Shown here in pieces: positions 1-7,492 of a stretch of 64,000 nucleotides of DNA (position 1 is its first letter; every line of letters begins with the position of its first letter). Both the position numbers and the translations under genes were made by a program. Origin of the DNA: Lachnospiraceae bacterium (GTDB lineage Bacteria; Bacillota; Clostridia; Lachnospirales; Lachnospiraceae); assembly GCA_017465095.1 (NCBI GenBank), contig JAFTWX010000020.1, positions 62,001 to 126,000 of the forward strand. Reading direction: 5' to 3'. The notes beneath the pieces are model-generated. The model searched no databases and was not told the DNA's origin. It saw only the letters and a program-made list of their open reading frames with translations.

Positions 1-2433
1 AATCGTCTTCATCTCATCGTATTTTTCATGGTCAAAATAAAGACGAAGCAACCGGTTTCCCAGCTCGCTGCGATAAGAATCCTCCATATCCGGATGGGAG
101 GCCAGTTTCTCATAAAGAGGCCAAAGCGCCGGCGAAACCTGCTCCGGATTTCCTCCGATACTCGCCTGATAAAGTGAGTATCCGATGTCCTCCGAATCAT
201 GCTCCTCCAGATAAACCGCCGGCCTTTCCGCCGACATCAACTTTATATCCGTCCAATCCGCCTCATCGCTGTAACGGTTTCCCGCTTCATCCTCCAGCAC
301 CACTATATATTCGGAAGTATAGCAATCCACATATGCCCGGTTTTTCTCCACCGGATATACGTTTTCTTTTTTCATTTTATCCTGCACAACAATGACACTG
401 ACAATGTCTTCTCTTTGTACTTTAATCAGATGACGGAATGCAATGTTTTGCAGTTTGTCCTTCGGAAGGGCATCCCCCTCCTCGGACAGAAAATAGCGGT
501 ACAACACCGCCAGATTTTCGCTGACAAGTCCTTTTTCCATCTCTGCCACTGCGAACTGCTTTATATTCTCTCTGTACTGGCGAAACAGCTCCGGTATCTC
601 TTCTCTGTGGCGGACAAGGAGCGCATACAAATACGCTTTTCTTCTCTCATCCAGGTCGCACTGATACGCAAAATACATGAGCACTGCCCGCGGCGGCAAA
701 CGATCCTCCCGCGTATCCGCCGACAACATATAATACTCATACAAAGACGTAATCCGCATCTGCTTATGTACGGCAAGCTCATACCAACCGAAGTATTCCC
801 TGCCGCACATACCGCTTCGCACCATAAGAGTGCAAAATGCCTGAAGAAGGGAATCCTCCGGATATATTCCGTAACTTTCTCCGAGGAAACGATACAGCAT
901 AGGCGTCATTTCCTTTTTCCGAAGAACCAAATCGGTAACTCGCTCTGCCAGCTGCGGCGTGTAAATACCGTAACGTATTCCGAACCGCAGAACACTGATT
1001 TCAAAAGCATCCAGCTTAGCCAGATAGGCCGGGCTCTGGGCATACACCCGGAACACTTCCAAATATAAAATCGGACTTCTGCTTCCCGCCAGATACTGAT
1101 TTTCATAAAACAGAAGCTGTTTTTCCGGACTTACATTCTGCCGTATCATTTTCATATACAGACAGGCAATAAACACATTCGTTTGGTTAGCATCAAGCAA
1201 CTTTTCCAGTTGTCCCACAACACTGCGTTGAAATTTTTCATCCGTTTCCAGCAAACTGCGCAAATACAAATAGTAGCCGTACTGAGCCGGTTCCATGTCA
1301 CTTTGTTTATGGGTTTTTTCCACATGGGAAAGCACCCATTTCGCCTCGCCGGCTCTTTCCTGTTCCAGCATGACATGCATTTGAAACAGTCTGGCCCACA
1401 GATTCCGACCGTATCCTGCATTGATTTTTTCCAGCGCTTTCTCCGCATCCTTCAGGTGAGAAACCCGTTGCTTCGGCTGCGTCTCGCATGCGATATAGTG
1501 ATGCATCAACTGCACGAACAACATTTTCTCTTCCTGTCGCTGCAGTTGCTTGCGGGAAACTTCCGACGGTCTGTTGATGATGACCGGAACCTCCAGACTT
1601 CCCCCGTCGTAGTCAAAAAAGATACTGCCCGTATTGCATTCTCCGAAAAGCAGATTTTCATTTACATCAAACAGAACTTTGCACTCATTGTGTTCAAAAT
1701 CCTTACGGGTCAACACGGTCTTTTGCGGAATCAAAAACTCCGCTCCCGTCCGGACTTTCACACAGTCGTAGCCCCATCCGCCCCTCACAAGGGTAACCGA
1801 CTCCTGCTGCATACCGGAGATATCTTTCAGCAAAAGTCCCTCTTCCGCTACGCTGTAAGTATTTTTTTGTTTTTTGTGGATGGCAACAAGGAACTCGTCC
1901 ACATTGTGTTCGTTACCCGCATGCTTTGACAATGCACGGTAAAGGTCATAATACCGGTGATCATGGCCATAAAACAGCAGGCAAAAATATTCCGAATAAA
2001 AGAGGTCCACTGCCTCCTCCCAATTCTCTTTGGCCAAATTTGCAAAATGAAACAGATTGCGGACTTCTCCCATCGATGTCTCCGCAAGAGGCTGTCGCAC
2101 GGAAACACGGAACGGAATACGGTATTCTCCCGTCTCGGACAAAACACAAATCTCGCCCTTGACCACACTTCCCACATCGAGACCGGAAGCGTCAAAACGA
2201 TATGTAAAAACTCCTTCTTTTCCGATAAAGTCACTGATGCGACACTGCATACGATAATGGTTGGAATAGAAAAAAACATGTAGTTCCTGCTGTTCCCGGG
2301 AGCGCACCCTGATTTCTCCGTCCACAACCTCGTCCGCGCACACGGAAATATCGATTCTGCTCTCCGAAACCTCAAGCATATTGTCCTCCGGATACATATC
2401 TTCCGAAGTCAAATATCTCTCAATCCGATACAC
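1..2433 (-). CDS. DUF5717 family protein, 3'-truncated by window edge
   Basis: This minus-strand frame stays open for 811 codons, from a GTG at 2433 to the left edge, so the C-terminus is missing. The GTG follows a GAGGTG Shine-Dalgarno site by six bases, which favours it over the in-frame ATG at 2397. The N-terminal ~300 residues look beta-rich and the rest is helical, with repeats resembling a TPR/solenoid (for example RNLWARLFQMHVMLEQ). No signal peptide or membrane segment is visible in the part seen. I recognise it as the large DUF5717 family of Lachnospiraceae-type Clostridia, whose function is unknown. It is divergent from the DtxR-like gene. Family assignment is from memory of the sequence style; the reading frame itself is secure. 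Confidence 0.7.
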   Translation of the reverse strand, partial: MYRIERYLTSEDMYPEDNMLEVSESRIDISVCADEVVDGEIRVRSREQQELHVFFYSNHYRMQCRISDFIGKEGVFTYRFDASGLDVGSVVKGEICVLSETGEYRIPFRVSVRQPLAETSMGEVRNLFHFANLAKENWEEAVDLFYSEYFCLLFYGHDHRYYDLYRALSKHAGNEHNVDEFLVAIHKKQKNTYSVAEEGLLLKDISGMQQESVTLVRGGWGYDCVKVRTGAEFLIPQKTVLTRKDFEHNECKVLFDVNENLLFGECNTGSIFFDYDGGSLEVPVIINRPSEVSRKQLQRQEEKMLFVQLMHHYIACETQPKQRVSHLKDAEKALEKINAGYGRNLWARLFQMHVMLEQERAGEAKWVLSHVEKTHKQSDMEPAQYGYYLYLRSLLETDEKFQRSVVGQLEKLLDANQTNVFIACLYMKMIRQNVSPEKQLLFYENQYLAGSRSPILYLEVFRVYAQSPAYLAKLDAFEISVLRFGIRYGIYTPQLAERVTDLVLRKKEMTPMLYRFLGESYGIYPEDSLLQAFCTLMVRSGMCGREYFGWYELAVHKQMRITSLYEYYMLSADTREDRLPPRAVLMYFAYQCDLDERRKAYLYALLVRHREEIPELFRQYRENIKQFAVAEMEKGLVSENLAVLYRYFLSEEGDALPKDKLQNIAFRHLIKVQREDIVSVIVVQDKMKKENVYPVEKNRAYVDCYTSEYIVVLEDEAGNRYSDEADWTDIKLMSAERPAVYLEEHDSEDIGYSLYQASIGGNPEQVSPALWPLYEKLASHPDMEDSYRSELGNRLLRLYFDHEKYDEMKTI

Positions 2434-2471
2434 CTGTTTCACCTCACTTTCCAAACAAAAACTCTTTCTGT

Positions 2472-2506
2472 AAGTATACCATTTTTCCGATTCATGTGGT
2501 ATACTT
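2472..2506. promoter_or_regulatory. Perfect 10-bp inverted repeat between divergent genes
   Basis: AAGTATACCA (2472-2481) and TGGTATACTT (2497-2506) are perfect inverted copies separated by 15 bases, in the gap between the divergent DUF5717 gene and the DtxR-like gene. Each arm contains TGGTATACT, an extended -10 element (TGn-TATACT) pointing outward, so the palindrome may be two face-to-face promoters, an operator, or both. A further TATAAT lies at 2510-2515 on the plus strand. No good -35 boxes accompany either arm. Confidence 0.5.
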
Positions 2507-2550
2507 TTCTATAATTATAAATCTCTGTTTTGTAAGAAAGGGAATTCACT

Positions 2551-2907
2551 ATGCATATAAATGAATCTGCAGAAAACTATCTCGAAACTATACTGCTGCT
2601 AAGCCGCAAACTGCCGGTCGTGCGCTCGGTCGATATCGCAACCGAACTGAATTTTAAAAAATCCAGCATCAGCATTGCCATGAAAAATCTTCGCGAGAAA
2701 AATTACATCACAGTCACCGATGCCGGATTTATTTATCTGACCGATTCCGGAAAAGAAATCGCCGAAATGGTATTTGAGCGCCACGAAGTGCTCTCCGGAT
2801 GGCTGATGAAAATCGGCGTTCCGGAAGAGATTGCAACGGAAGATGCCTGCAAGATTGAACACATCATCAGCAAAGAGAGTTTCCAGGCCATCAAAAATCA
2901 GCTGTAA
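2551..2907 (+). CDS. Short DtxR/MntR-family transcriptional regulator
   Basis: This 118-residue protein matches the DNA-binding and dimerisation part of the DtxR/MntR metalloregulators. It starts with the family signature SAENYLETILLL, then a winged helix (about residues 20-70, including KKSSISIAMKNLREKNYI), then the helical segment with ERHEVL and EEIATEDACKIEH. The residues E-RHE and the later acidic/His residues are those used for metal binding in the family. It lacks the C-terminal SH3/FeoA-like domain of full DtxR, so it resembles the shorter MntR form. The ATG follows AAGGGA by about eight bases. It is convergent with, and directly abuts, the next gene. Metal specificity cannot be read from sequence alone. 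Confidence 0.8.
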   Translation: MHINESAENYLETILLLSRKLPVVRSVDIATELNFKKSSISIAMKNLREKNYITVTDAGFIYLTDSGKEIAEMVFERHEVLSGWLMKIGVPEEIATEDACKIEHIISKESFQAIKNQL

Positions 2908-4170
2908 CTATTCCGCAATTCTCGTAACTCCCACATAAATGTTGGATATTTCATACCATGTGGGATAATCCACAATTCCCGTCTGCGGAAGACGGAATAT
3001 CCTTTGAAAAGTACGGACAGCTTCGGCTGTCCGTTGTCCGTATACCCCATCCGCTGTCACGGTCGGAATCGCCGGATAATTCTGCGCAATACGGTTCAGC
3101 TGGTTTTGAAGCTGTCGCACTTTGTCGCCTGCTGCCCCGATATCCAAATTGTATCCCGGCCAGGACGCCGGAATCCCGGCAATCGCTTCCGTCGTATTAA
3201 TATACATGTCATTTCCGAAGTAATATCTTATAATCTCAATCGCCGAATACCCCTCCTGTGCCAGATACTGGCTCCCCCACTGTTTCAGTCCGTCACAATT
3301 GGTTCTTCTGCCGTCACAATAGCCTGCAAAAATCGGTTGTTTCACTCCCGGTCTGGATAAATAATTAGCAAAAATGCTGTCCACAATCCGATCGGTATTT
3401 TCATACGTATTGCGCCCGTAAATCCATTTCTGGTCAAACGCCGTGGAGCTTGTAATCGTAAAATCATATCCTTTTCCCCGATACCACTCCGTAAATACAC
3501 GATTGAGCGTCACCGACAATATACAAAGTGTGTTGGCATAAATCGCCGCCTCATCCCACGTAGCGTAGATTTCCGAAGAAACCACATTTTTGATGTAATC
3601 CTTATATTTTACGTAATAATTTTGTGCCGAAGCATCCGAAGGAACTCCGTCGTGAACAATGACATACTCCGGAATGACCACCCGCGACAAAACAATCTCT
3701 CCCGTCTCTGTCATCGGTTTAATTTCCGCCTCCGGAATTTTCGGCGGATAGTCGCCGTACAACGTATGCTCCGGAATATCAATATCTTCCTCCGGGGCAG
3801 TCTCGATTTCCACCGGTGTCATAACGATATTCTGCACGGAAGTACGTTCTGCCAGAATTTCACTTCCCGTTATAAACACCGGTTCATAGCCGGGTGCTTC
3901 CACCGATATATTGTACTCGGAATAGGGCTGTATCTCCGACGGCTCCAGACTCAGATCGATGGCCGGCGCCGGAAGCTCCACATTTTCCGTCTCCCCGCTT
4001 TCATTGGTAACAAGTTCCTCCAAAATCCGGTCCGGTTCTCTGGTATAGGAAATCCGGATTCTTGCATCCTCCACCGGAAGCAGCCCAATGGAGCTTGTCA
4101 CCTGAATCCCTAAAAGTCCCCGGTCAATCAGATCGTCAAGCTGTGCCTGTCTCATATTATTTTCGGGCAT
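2908..4170 (-). CDS. SpoIID/LytB-like protein with C-terminal peptidoglycan-binding domain
   Basis: This 420-residue protein has no obvious signal peptide. Residues ~15-120 look like a carboxypeptidase-regulatory/CNA-type beta domain (RIRISYTREPD to YSEYNISVEAPGYEP), followed by an acidic linker. Residues ~180-330 resemble the SpoIID/LytB fold (YIKNVVSSEIYATWDEAA, compare the family's YVxGVVxxEM), with a Cys-containing segment GYCDGRRTNCDGLKQWGS. A classic PG_binding_1 domain ends the protein (residues ~345-410: GDKVRQLQNQLNRI, DGVYGQRTAEAVRTFQ). The likely role is peptidoglycan or spore-wall related, but the catalytic function is inference. The gene starts directly after the terminator of the upstream ABC operon, and its Shine-Dalgarno sequence lies in that hairpin. 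Confidence 0.65.
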   Translation of the reverse strand: MPENNMRQAQLDDLIDRGLLGIQVTSSIGLLPVEDARIRISYTREPDRILEELVTNESGETENVELPAPAIDLSLEPSEIQPYSEYNISVEAPGYEPVFITGSEILAERTSVQNIVMTPVEIETAPEEDIDIPEHTLYGDYPPKIPEAEIKPMTETGEIVLSRVVIPEYVIVHDGVPSDASAQNYYVKYKDYIKNVVSSEIYATWDEAAIYANTLCILSVTLNRVFTEWYRGKGYDFTITSSTAFDQKWIYGRNTYENTDRIVDSIFANYLSRPGVKQPIFAGYCDGRRTNCDGLKQWGSQYLAQEGYSAIEIIRYYFGNDMYINTTEAIAGIPASWPGYNLDIGAAGDKVRQLQNQLNRIAQNYPAIPTVTADGVYGQRTAEAVRTFQRIFRLPQTGIVDYPTWYEISNIYVGVTRIAE

Positions 4171-4208
4171 AAAAAAACCTCTGCATTTTTTTACATCATA
4201 TGCAGAGG
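4171..4208 (-). terminator. Rho-independent terminator containing the next gene's ribosome site
   Basis: On the minus strand, CCTCTGCA (from 4208) and TGCAGAGG (ending 4178) form an 8-bp perfect stem followed by seven T's (4177-4171), downstream of the ABC permease gene. The 3' arm AGAGG followed by T7 sits directly before the ATG at 4170, so the same bases serve as a Shine-Dalgarno sequence for the SpoIID-like gene. Confidence 0.8.
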
Positions 4209-4232
4209 CTTTTATTTATGTTCTCTTCCGGA

Positions 4233-5048
4233 TTACTCCAGATTCAATTTGTTTTTCATAATATAATGTGTAATAAAGTAGAATCCCGTAGTCAACAATC
4301 CTGAAATAAGCATTAAAATCAACAGAAATACAATCATAAAATTATCCGCTTCCATGGACGTCTCCATTACATACGGATCAATGAACATTGTAACAAACAT
4401 CATTCCGTAAGAAGAAACCGTCTGGATTAGCATATAGATACCGATATAAACACCGATAGCCCCGAGCACCTTCTGTTTTTTGAACATCTGTCCGATACTG
4501 ATAGATGCATATCCCATAAAAACATTTGATAACTGACCTACAATTATAGCAAGTATGTATAAAACAACAATCACCACCGCTCTGCCGTCAAAATCCATCA
4601 TTGCAAATGCCTCTGACATTTCACGCCAAAATTCGCCCCGTTCCTCTCCCGGAATCGCCGCAAACACAAGTCCGAAAATCGAACCCACCATAACGACTGT
4701 ACTGATTACCATCCAGATTGTTGCTACAAAGGTCTTGGACCAAATAAGCTGGTGCGCCGTAACCGGCAACGTATGCATCAGATATCCCTGATCCGTGTAC
4801 AGATTTCTGTAAAAACGGATGTAGAAATAAAATGTTACCACCATGGAAAGAGCCGCAATACTCGCAATGAAAAACATCATGTAAACTACAACCGTCACCG
4901 CAATAAATTCATTTTTGTCCATGGCATTCCAAGTCTCGTTATTCAGGAAAAAGGTTCCGATTAATGTCAGTCCGATTACGATCAGATTCATAATTCCGAC
5001 CAGTCTCCAACTGTCTTTCCACTCATGTACAAACAATTTCTTTAACAT
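4233..5048 (-). CDS. ABC-2 type transporter permease of a YtrA-type operon
   Basis: This 271-residue integral membrane protein has about six hydrophobic segments: one near residues 18-38, several between 50 and 185, and two in the last 90 residues. It has no signal peptide and follows the usual ABC-2 layout, with a conserved WSKTFVATIWM-type stretch after the first loop. Its start codon overlaps the end of the ATPase gene by seven bases (5042-5048), indicating translational coupling. With the GntR regulator and ATPase upstream it forms a three-gene unit like Bacillus ytrABC-type operons, which respond to cell-wall-active compounds. Here that role is inferred from layout only. A strong terminator follows. 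Confidence 0.8.
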   Translation of the reverse strand: MLKKLFVHEWKDSWRLVGIMNLIVIGLTLIGTFFLNNETWNAMDKNEFIAVTVVVYMMFFIASIAALSMVVTFYFYIRFYRNLYTDQGYLMHTLPVTAHQLIWSKTFVATIWMVISTVVMVGSIFGLVFAAIPGEERGEFWREMSEAFAMMDFDGRAVVIVVLYILAIIVGQLSNVFMGYASISIGQMFKKQKVLGAIGVYIGIYMLIQTVSSYGMMFVTMFIDPYVMETSMEADNFMIVFLLILMLISGLLTTGFYFITHYIMKNKLNLE

Positions 5049-5743
5049 GCGAACACCTCCCTGAAATAAGCATCCACGGTCTTGCCGTGTTTCTCCCTGA
5101 TATCGTCCACCGGCATCTGCAGAACAATCTGTCCCTGTTTGATAAACACCACATCATCAAGAATATTCTCAATATCCGAAATCAGATGAGTACAGATAAT
5201 CACCGAAGCTTCCGGATTGTAGTTGCTGATAATCGTGCGGATAATATAATCACGCGCTGCAGGGTCTACACCTGCAATCGGCTCATCCAAAATGAAGAGC
5301 TCTGCTCTTCTGCTCATGACAAGAATCAGCTGCACCTTCTCCTTGGTTCCTTTCGAGAGTGTCTTCATTCTCGCCTTCGTTTCAATACCGAGCGACGCAA
5401 GCATATCTTTTGCTCTCTCAGGATCAAAATCCTCATAAAAATCTTCAAAGAACGCAAGCATGTCAGCCACGGTTCTCTGCGCTTCCAGATATGTTCTCTC
5501 CGGAAGATAAGAAACTACTTTCTTTGTCTCCACACCCGGTTCGTTTCCGTTGACAAGAACCGCACCTTCCGTCGGTCTGAGCAGACCGTTAATCATTTTA
5601 ATCAAGGTGGTCTTACCGCTTCCGTTCGGTCCGAGCAATCCTACGATATGCCCCTTTTCAATCGTCAGATTCAGACCTGCAACAGCCGGAACACCGTTGG
5701 TATAGCATTTGGTCAACCCTACACATTCCACTAATGCACTCAT
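5042..5743 (-). CDS. ABC transporter ATP-binding protein
   Basis: The 233-residue protein is a single nucleotide-binding domain. Walker A is GLLGPNGSGKTTLIKMI (about residues 34-50). The signature position reads LSKGTKEKVQL in place of LSGGQ, as is common in ABC-2 exporter ATPases. Walker B with the catalytic Glu is AELFILDEPIAGVDP, and the switch His is in IICTHLISDIE. It presumably powers the adjacent six-TM permease. The gene overlaps the regulator upstream by one base and the permease downstream by seven, so the operon is tightly coupled. It is close to the YtrB/EcsA-type exporters; the substrate is unknown. Confidence 0.9.
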   Translation of the reverse strand: MSALVECVGLTKCYTNGVPAVAGLNLTIEKGHIVGLLGPNGSGKTTLIKMINGLLRPTEGAVLVNGNEPGVETKKVVSYLPERTYLEAQRTVADMLAFFEDFYEDFDPERAKDMLASLGIETKARMKTLSKGTKEKVQLILVMSRRAELFILDEPIAGVDPAARDYIIRTIISNYNPEASVIICTHLISDIENILDDVVFIKQGQIVLQMPVDDIREKHGKTVDAYFREVFAC

Positions 5744-6111
5744 TATTTTTCCTCCTTACACACTGACTTCGCCAGATTCATCGTCTGCTCCGGACTGAAG
5801 CCGATTTCCCTCATTTTACTGAAAAACTGCTCTATTTCCTGTTTTGCAATTGTTTCCTTAATCTCTGTGATCATATTCTCATCCTCCGTCACAATTCTTC
5901 CGCTTGTACGCATCGTTGTAATCAATCCGCTTCGCTCCAGCTCCATAAACGCCTTCTGCATCGTATTCGGATTCACACCTGCTTCCGCCGCCAGATCCCT
6001 TACGCTCGGAAGCTTCGTTCCGACCGGATAAAACCCGGATATAATGCGCAACTGGATTTTCTCGACAATCTGAGAATAAATCGGTCTGTCATTACTCATT
6101 TCCCAAGCCAT
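5743..6111 (-). CDS. GntR-family repressor, YtrA subfamily
   Basis: This 122-residue protein has the GntR winged helix at residues 8-75 (DRPIYSQIVEKIQLRIISG, then LPSVRDLAAEAGVNPNTMQK, then ELERSGLITTMRTSGRIV) and a short C-terminal helical tail (residues 85-122). This compact form without a ligand-binding domain defines the YtrA subfamily, whose members normally repress their own ABC operon. It is the first gene of the three-gene ABC unit and is preceded by a promoter that overlaps a strong inverted repeat (6158-6193), which is the obvious candidate operator. The inducer cannot be deduced. Confidence 0.88.
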   Translation of the reverse strand: MAWEMSNDRPIYSQIVEKIQLRIISGFYPVGTKLPSVRDLAAEAGVNPNTMQKAFMELERSGLITTMRTSGRIVTEDENMITEIKETIAKQEIEQFFSKMREIGFSPEQTMNLAKSVCKEEK

Positions 6112-6157
6112 TACCTTCTCTCCTTTCTATATGATATGTCCCCCGGCAATATGCCTT

Positions 6158-6193
6158 TGTATTACTGTACTACTCTTTTAATACAATAATACA
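6158..6193. promoter_or_regulatory. Inverted-repeat operator for the GntR/ABC operon
   Basis: TGTATTACTGTA (6158-6169) and TACAATAATACA (6182-6193) are inverted copies with one mismatch in 12, separated by 12 bases. The right arm contains the -10 box of the operon's promoter. Position and symmetry fit an autorepression site for the YtrA-type GntR protein encoded directly downstream. Confidence 0.75.
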
Positions 6194-6213
6194 GCTTTTT
6201 TTCTATTTGTCAA
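6186..6213 (-). promoter_or_regulatory. Sigma-A promoter of the GntR/ABC operon
   Basis: On the minus strand TTGACA (6213-6208) is followed after 16 bases by TATTAT (6191-6186). The -35 is perfect and the -10 lies inside the inverted-repeat operator. The predicted start of transcription is about 70 bases upstream of the GntR start codon. Confidence 0.75.
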
Positions 6214-6222
6214 CACCTAAAT

Positions 6223-6264
6223 TAAAAAAAGCGAAAAAAACATAAAACGGTTCTTTTCGCTTTT
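6223..6264 (-). terminator. Terminator after ilvE
   Basis: Minus strand AAAAGCGAAAA (from 6264) pairs with TTTTCGCTTTT (ending about 6227) across a 16-base loop, continuing into T's. It lies 30 bases beyond the ilvE stop codon and just upstream of the GntR promoter. Confidence 0.7.
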
Positions 6265-6293
6265 CTCTGTTACTTATTCAATTCCGCCGAAAC

Positions 6294-7319
6294 CTAGCAG
6301 ATCACTTTAATCCAGCCTTCCGGAGCCTCGATGCGTCCCATCTGGATACCGGTCAGTGTATCATAAAGCTTCTGTGTAATCGGTCCCATCTTTTCCATAC
6401 CGCTCGGGAAGCAGATTTCTTCTCCGTGATTTACAATCTTTCCTACCGGAGAGATAACTGCTGCCGTACCGCAAAGTCCGCACTCAGCAAAATCCTTCAC
6501 TTCATCGATATAGACTTCTCTCTCCTCCACCTCAAGTCCGAGATACTCTTTTGCAACATACATAAGAGAACGGCGGGTAATAGAAGGAAGAATACTGTCT
6601 GACTTCGGAGTTACCACCTTATTGTCTTTTGTTACAAACAGGAAGTTAGCTCCGCCTGTCTCCTCGACTTTCGTTCTTGTCGATGCATCCAAATACATAT
6701 TTTCATCGTAACCTTCTTCGTGGGCAGTTACAATTGCATGCAGACTCATTGCATAGTTAAGTCCCGCTTTAATATGACCGGTACCGCATGGAGCTGCACG
6801 GTCAAAATCACTGACTTTCAATGTCAACGGCTTCACACCGCCCTTAAAGTACGGACCAACCGGTGTTGCAAACACGCGGAACTGATACTCATCCGCCGGC
6901 TTCACACCGATAACCGGATTGCTTCCGAACATATACGGTCTCAGATACAAAGATGCGCCGGAACCATACGGCGGTACATATGACGCATTGGCTTCCACCG
7001 TCTTTACAACCGCTTCTACAAATTTATCTTCCGGGTACACCGGCATCTCAAGTCTGCGGGCAGAATCTGCCATTCTTGATGCGTTGAGATCCGGACGGAA
7101 TACTACGATATGTCCGTCCTCTGTAGTGTATGCCTTCATTCCTTCGAAAATCGTCTGTGCGTACTGGAGAACTCCCGCACATTCGCTGATCACGACAGTT
7201 GCGTCCTCCGTCAAAGCACCTTCATCCCATGCTCCGTCTTTATAATTTGAAACAAATCTCATATCCGTCTGTATGTATCCGAATCCGAGATTTGACCAGT
7301 CAATATTTTTCTTTTCCAT
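6294..7319 (-). CDS. ilvE: Branched-chain amino acid aminotransferase
   Basis: This cytoplasmic PLP enzyme transfers the amino group between glutamate and the 2-oxo acids of valine, leucine and isoleucine. The 341-residue length is typical of the BCAT-II form. Seen in the sequence are QTIFEGMKAY near residue 55, RPDLNASRM, the PLP lysine region GTGHIKAGLNYA (about residue 190), and the signature YLDASTRTKVEETGGANFLFV. The C-terminal CGTAAVISPVG is also typical. It is a single-gene unit with its own promoter (7378-7407) and terminator. No leader peptide or T-box structure was seen upstream. Confidence 0.95.
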   Translation of the reverse strand: MEKKNIDWSNLGFGYIQTDMRFVSNYKDGAWDEGALTEDATVVISECAGVLQYAQTIFEGMKAYTTEDGHIVVFRPDLNASRMADSARRLEMPVYPEDKFVEAVVKTVEANASYVPPYGSGASLYLRPYMFGSNPVIGVKPADEYQFRVFATPVGPYFKGGVKPLTLKVSDFDRAAPCGTGHIKAGLNYAMSLHAIVTAHEEGYDENMYLDASTRTKVEETGGANFLFVTKDNKVVTPKSDSILPSITRRSLMYVAKEYLGLEVEEREVYIDEVKDFAECGLCGTAAVISPVGKIVNHGEEICFPSGMEKMGPITQKLYDTLTGIQMGRIEAPEGWIKVIC

Positions 7320-7377
7320 GTCTTCGCTTCCTTTCGTGATCCTGTCAGGATTTTTTCACCTTTTCTATACAAGCAAC

Positions 7378-7407
7378 AGTTTACCACCGCCGTTTTTATA
7401 CTGTCAA
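7378..7407 (-). promoter_or_regulatory. Promoter of ilvE
   Basis: Minus strand TTGACA (7407-7402), an 18-base spacer, then TAAACT (7383-7378). The leader to the ATG at 7319 is about 50 bases, with a short AATCCTGACAGGATC hairpin in it. Confidence 0.6.
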
Positions 7408-7447
7408 TATATCATTTTTTCATATAGAACATAGCGGCAAATTATGG

Positions 7448-7453
7448 TATACT
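7448..7453 (+). promoter_or_regulatory. Extended -10 element before the diguanylate cyclase
   Basis: TGG followed by TATACT (7448-7453) on the plus strand is an extended -10 site. No clear -35 box precedes it. It lies 40 bases upstream of the ATG at 7493. Confidence 0.45.
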
Positions 7454-7492
7454 CTCTACATATGGAAAATTTACATCAAAGGATGGAATCAA

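Noticed and set aside
199..1068. Long plus-strand ORF opposite the DUF5717 gene
   Set aside because: It is antisense to a continuous, well-initiated minus frame and is basic, Ile/His-rich and unlike any family.
7320..7492. T-box or leader-peptide attenuator before ilvE
   Set aside because: The ~50-base leader has no specifier loop, T-box sequence or run of Ile/Leu/Val codons.
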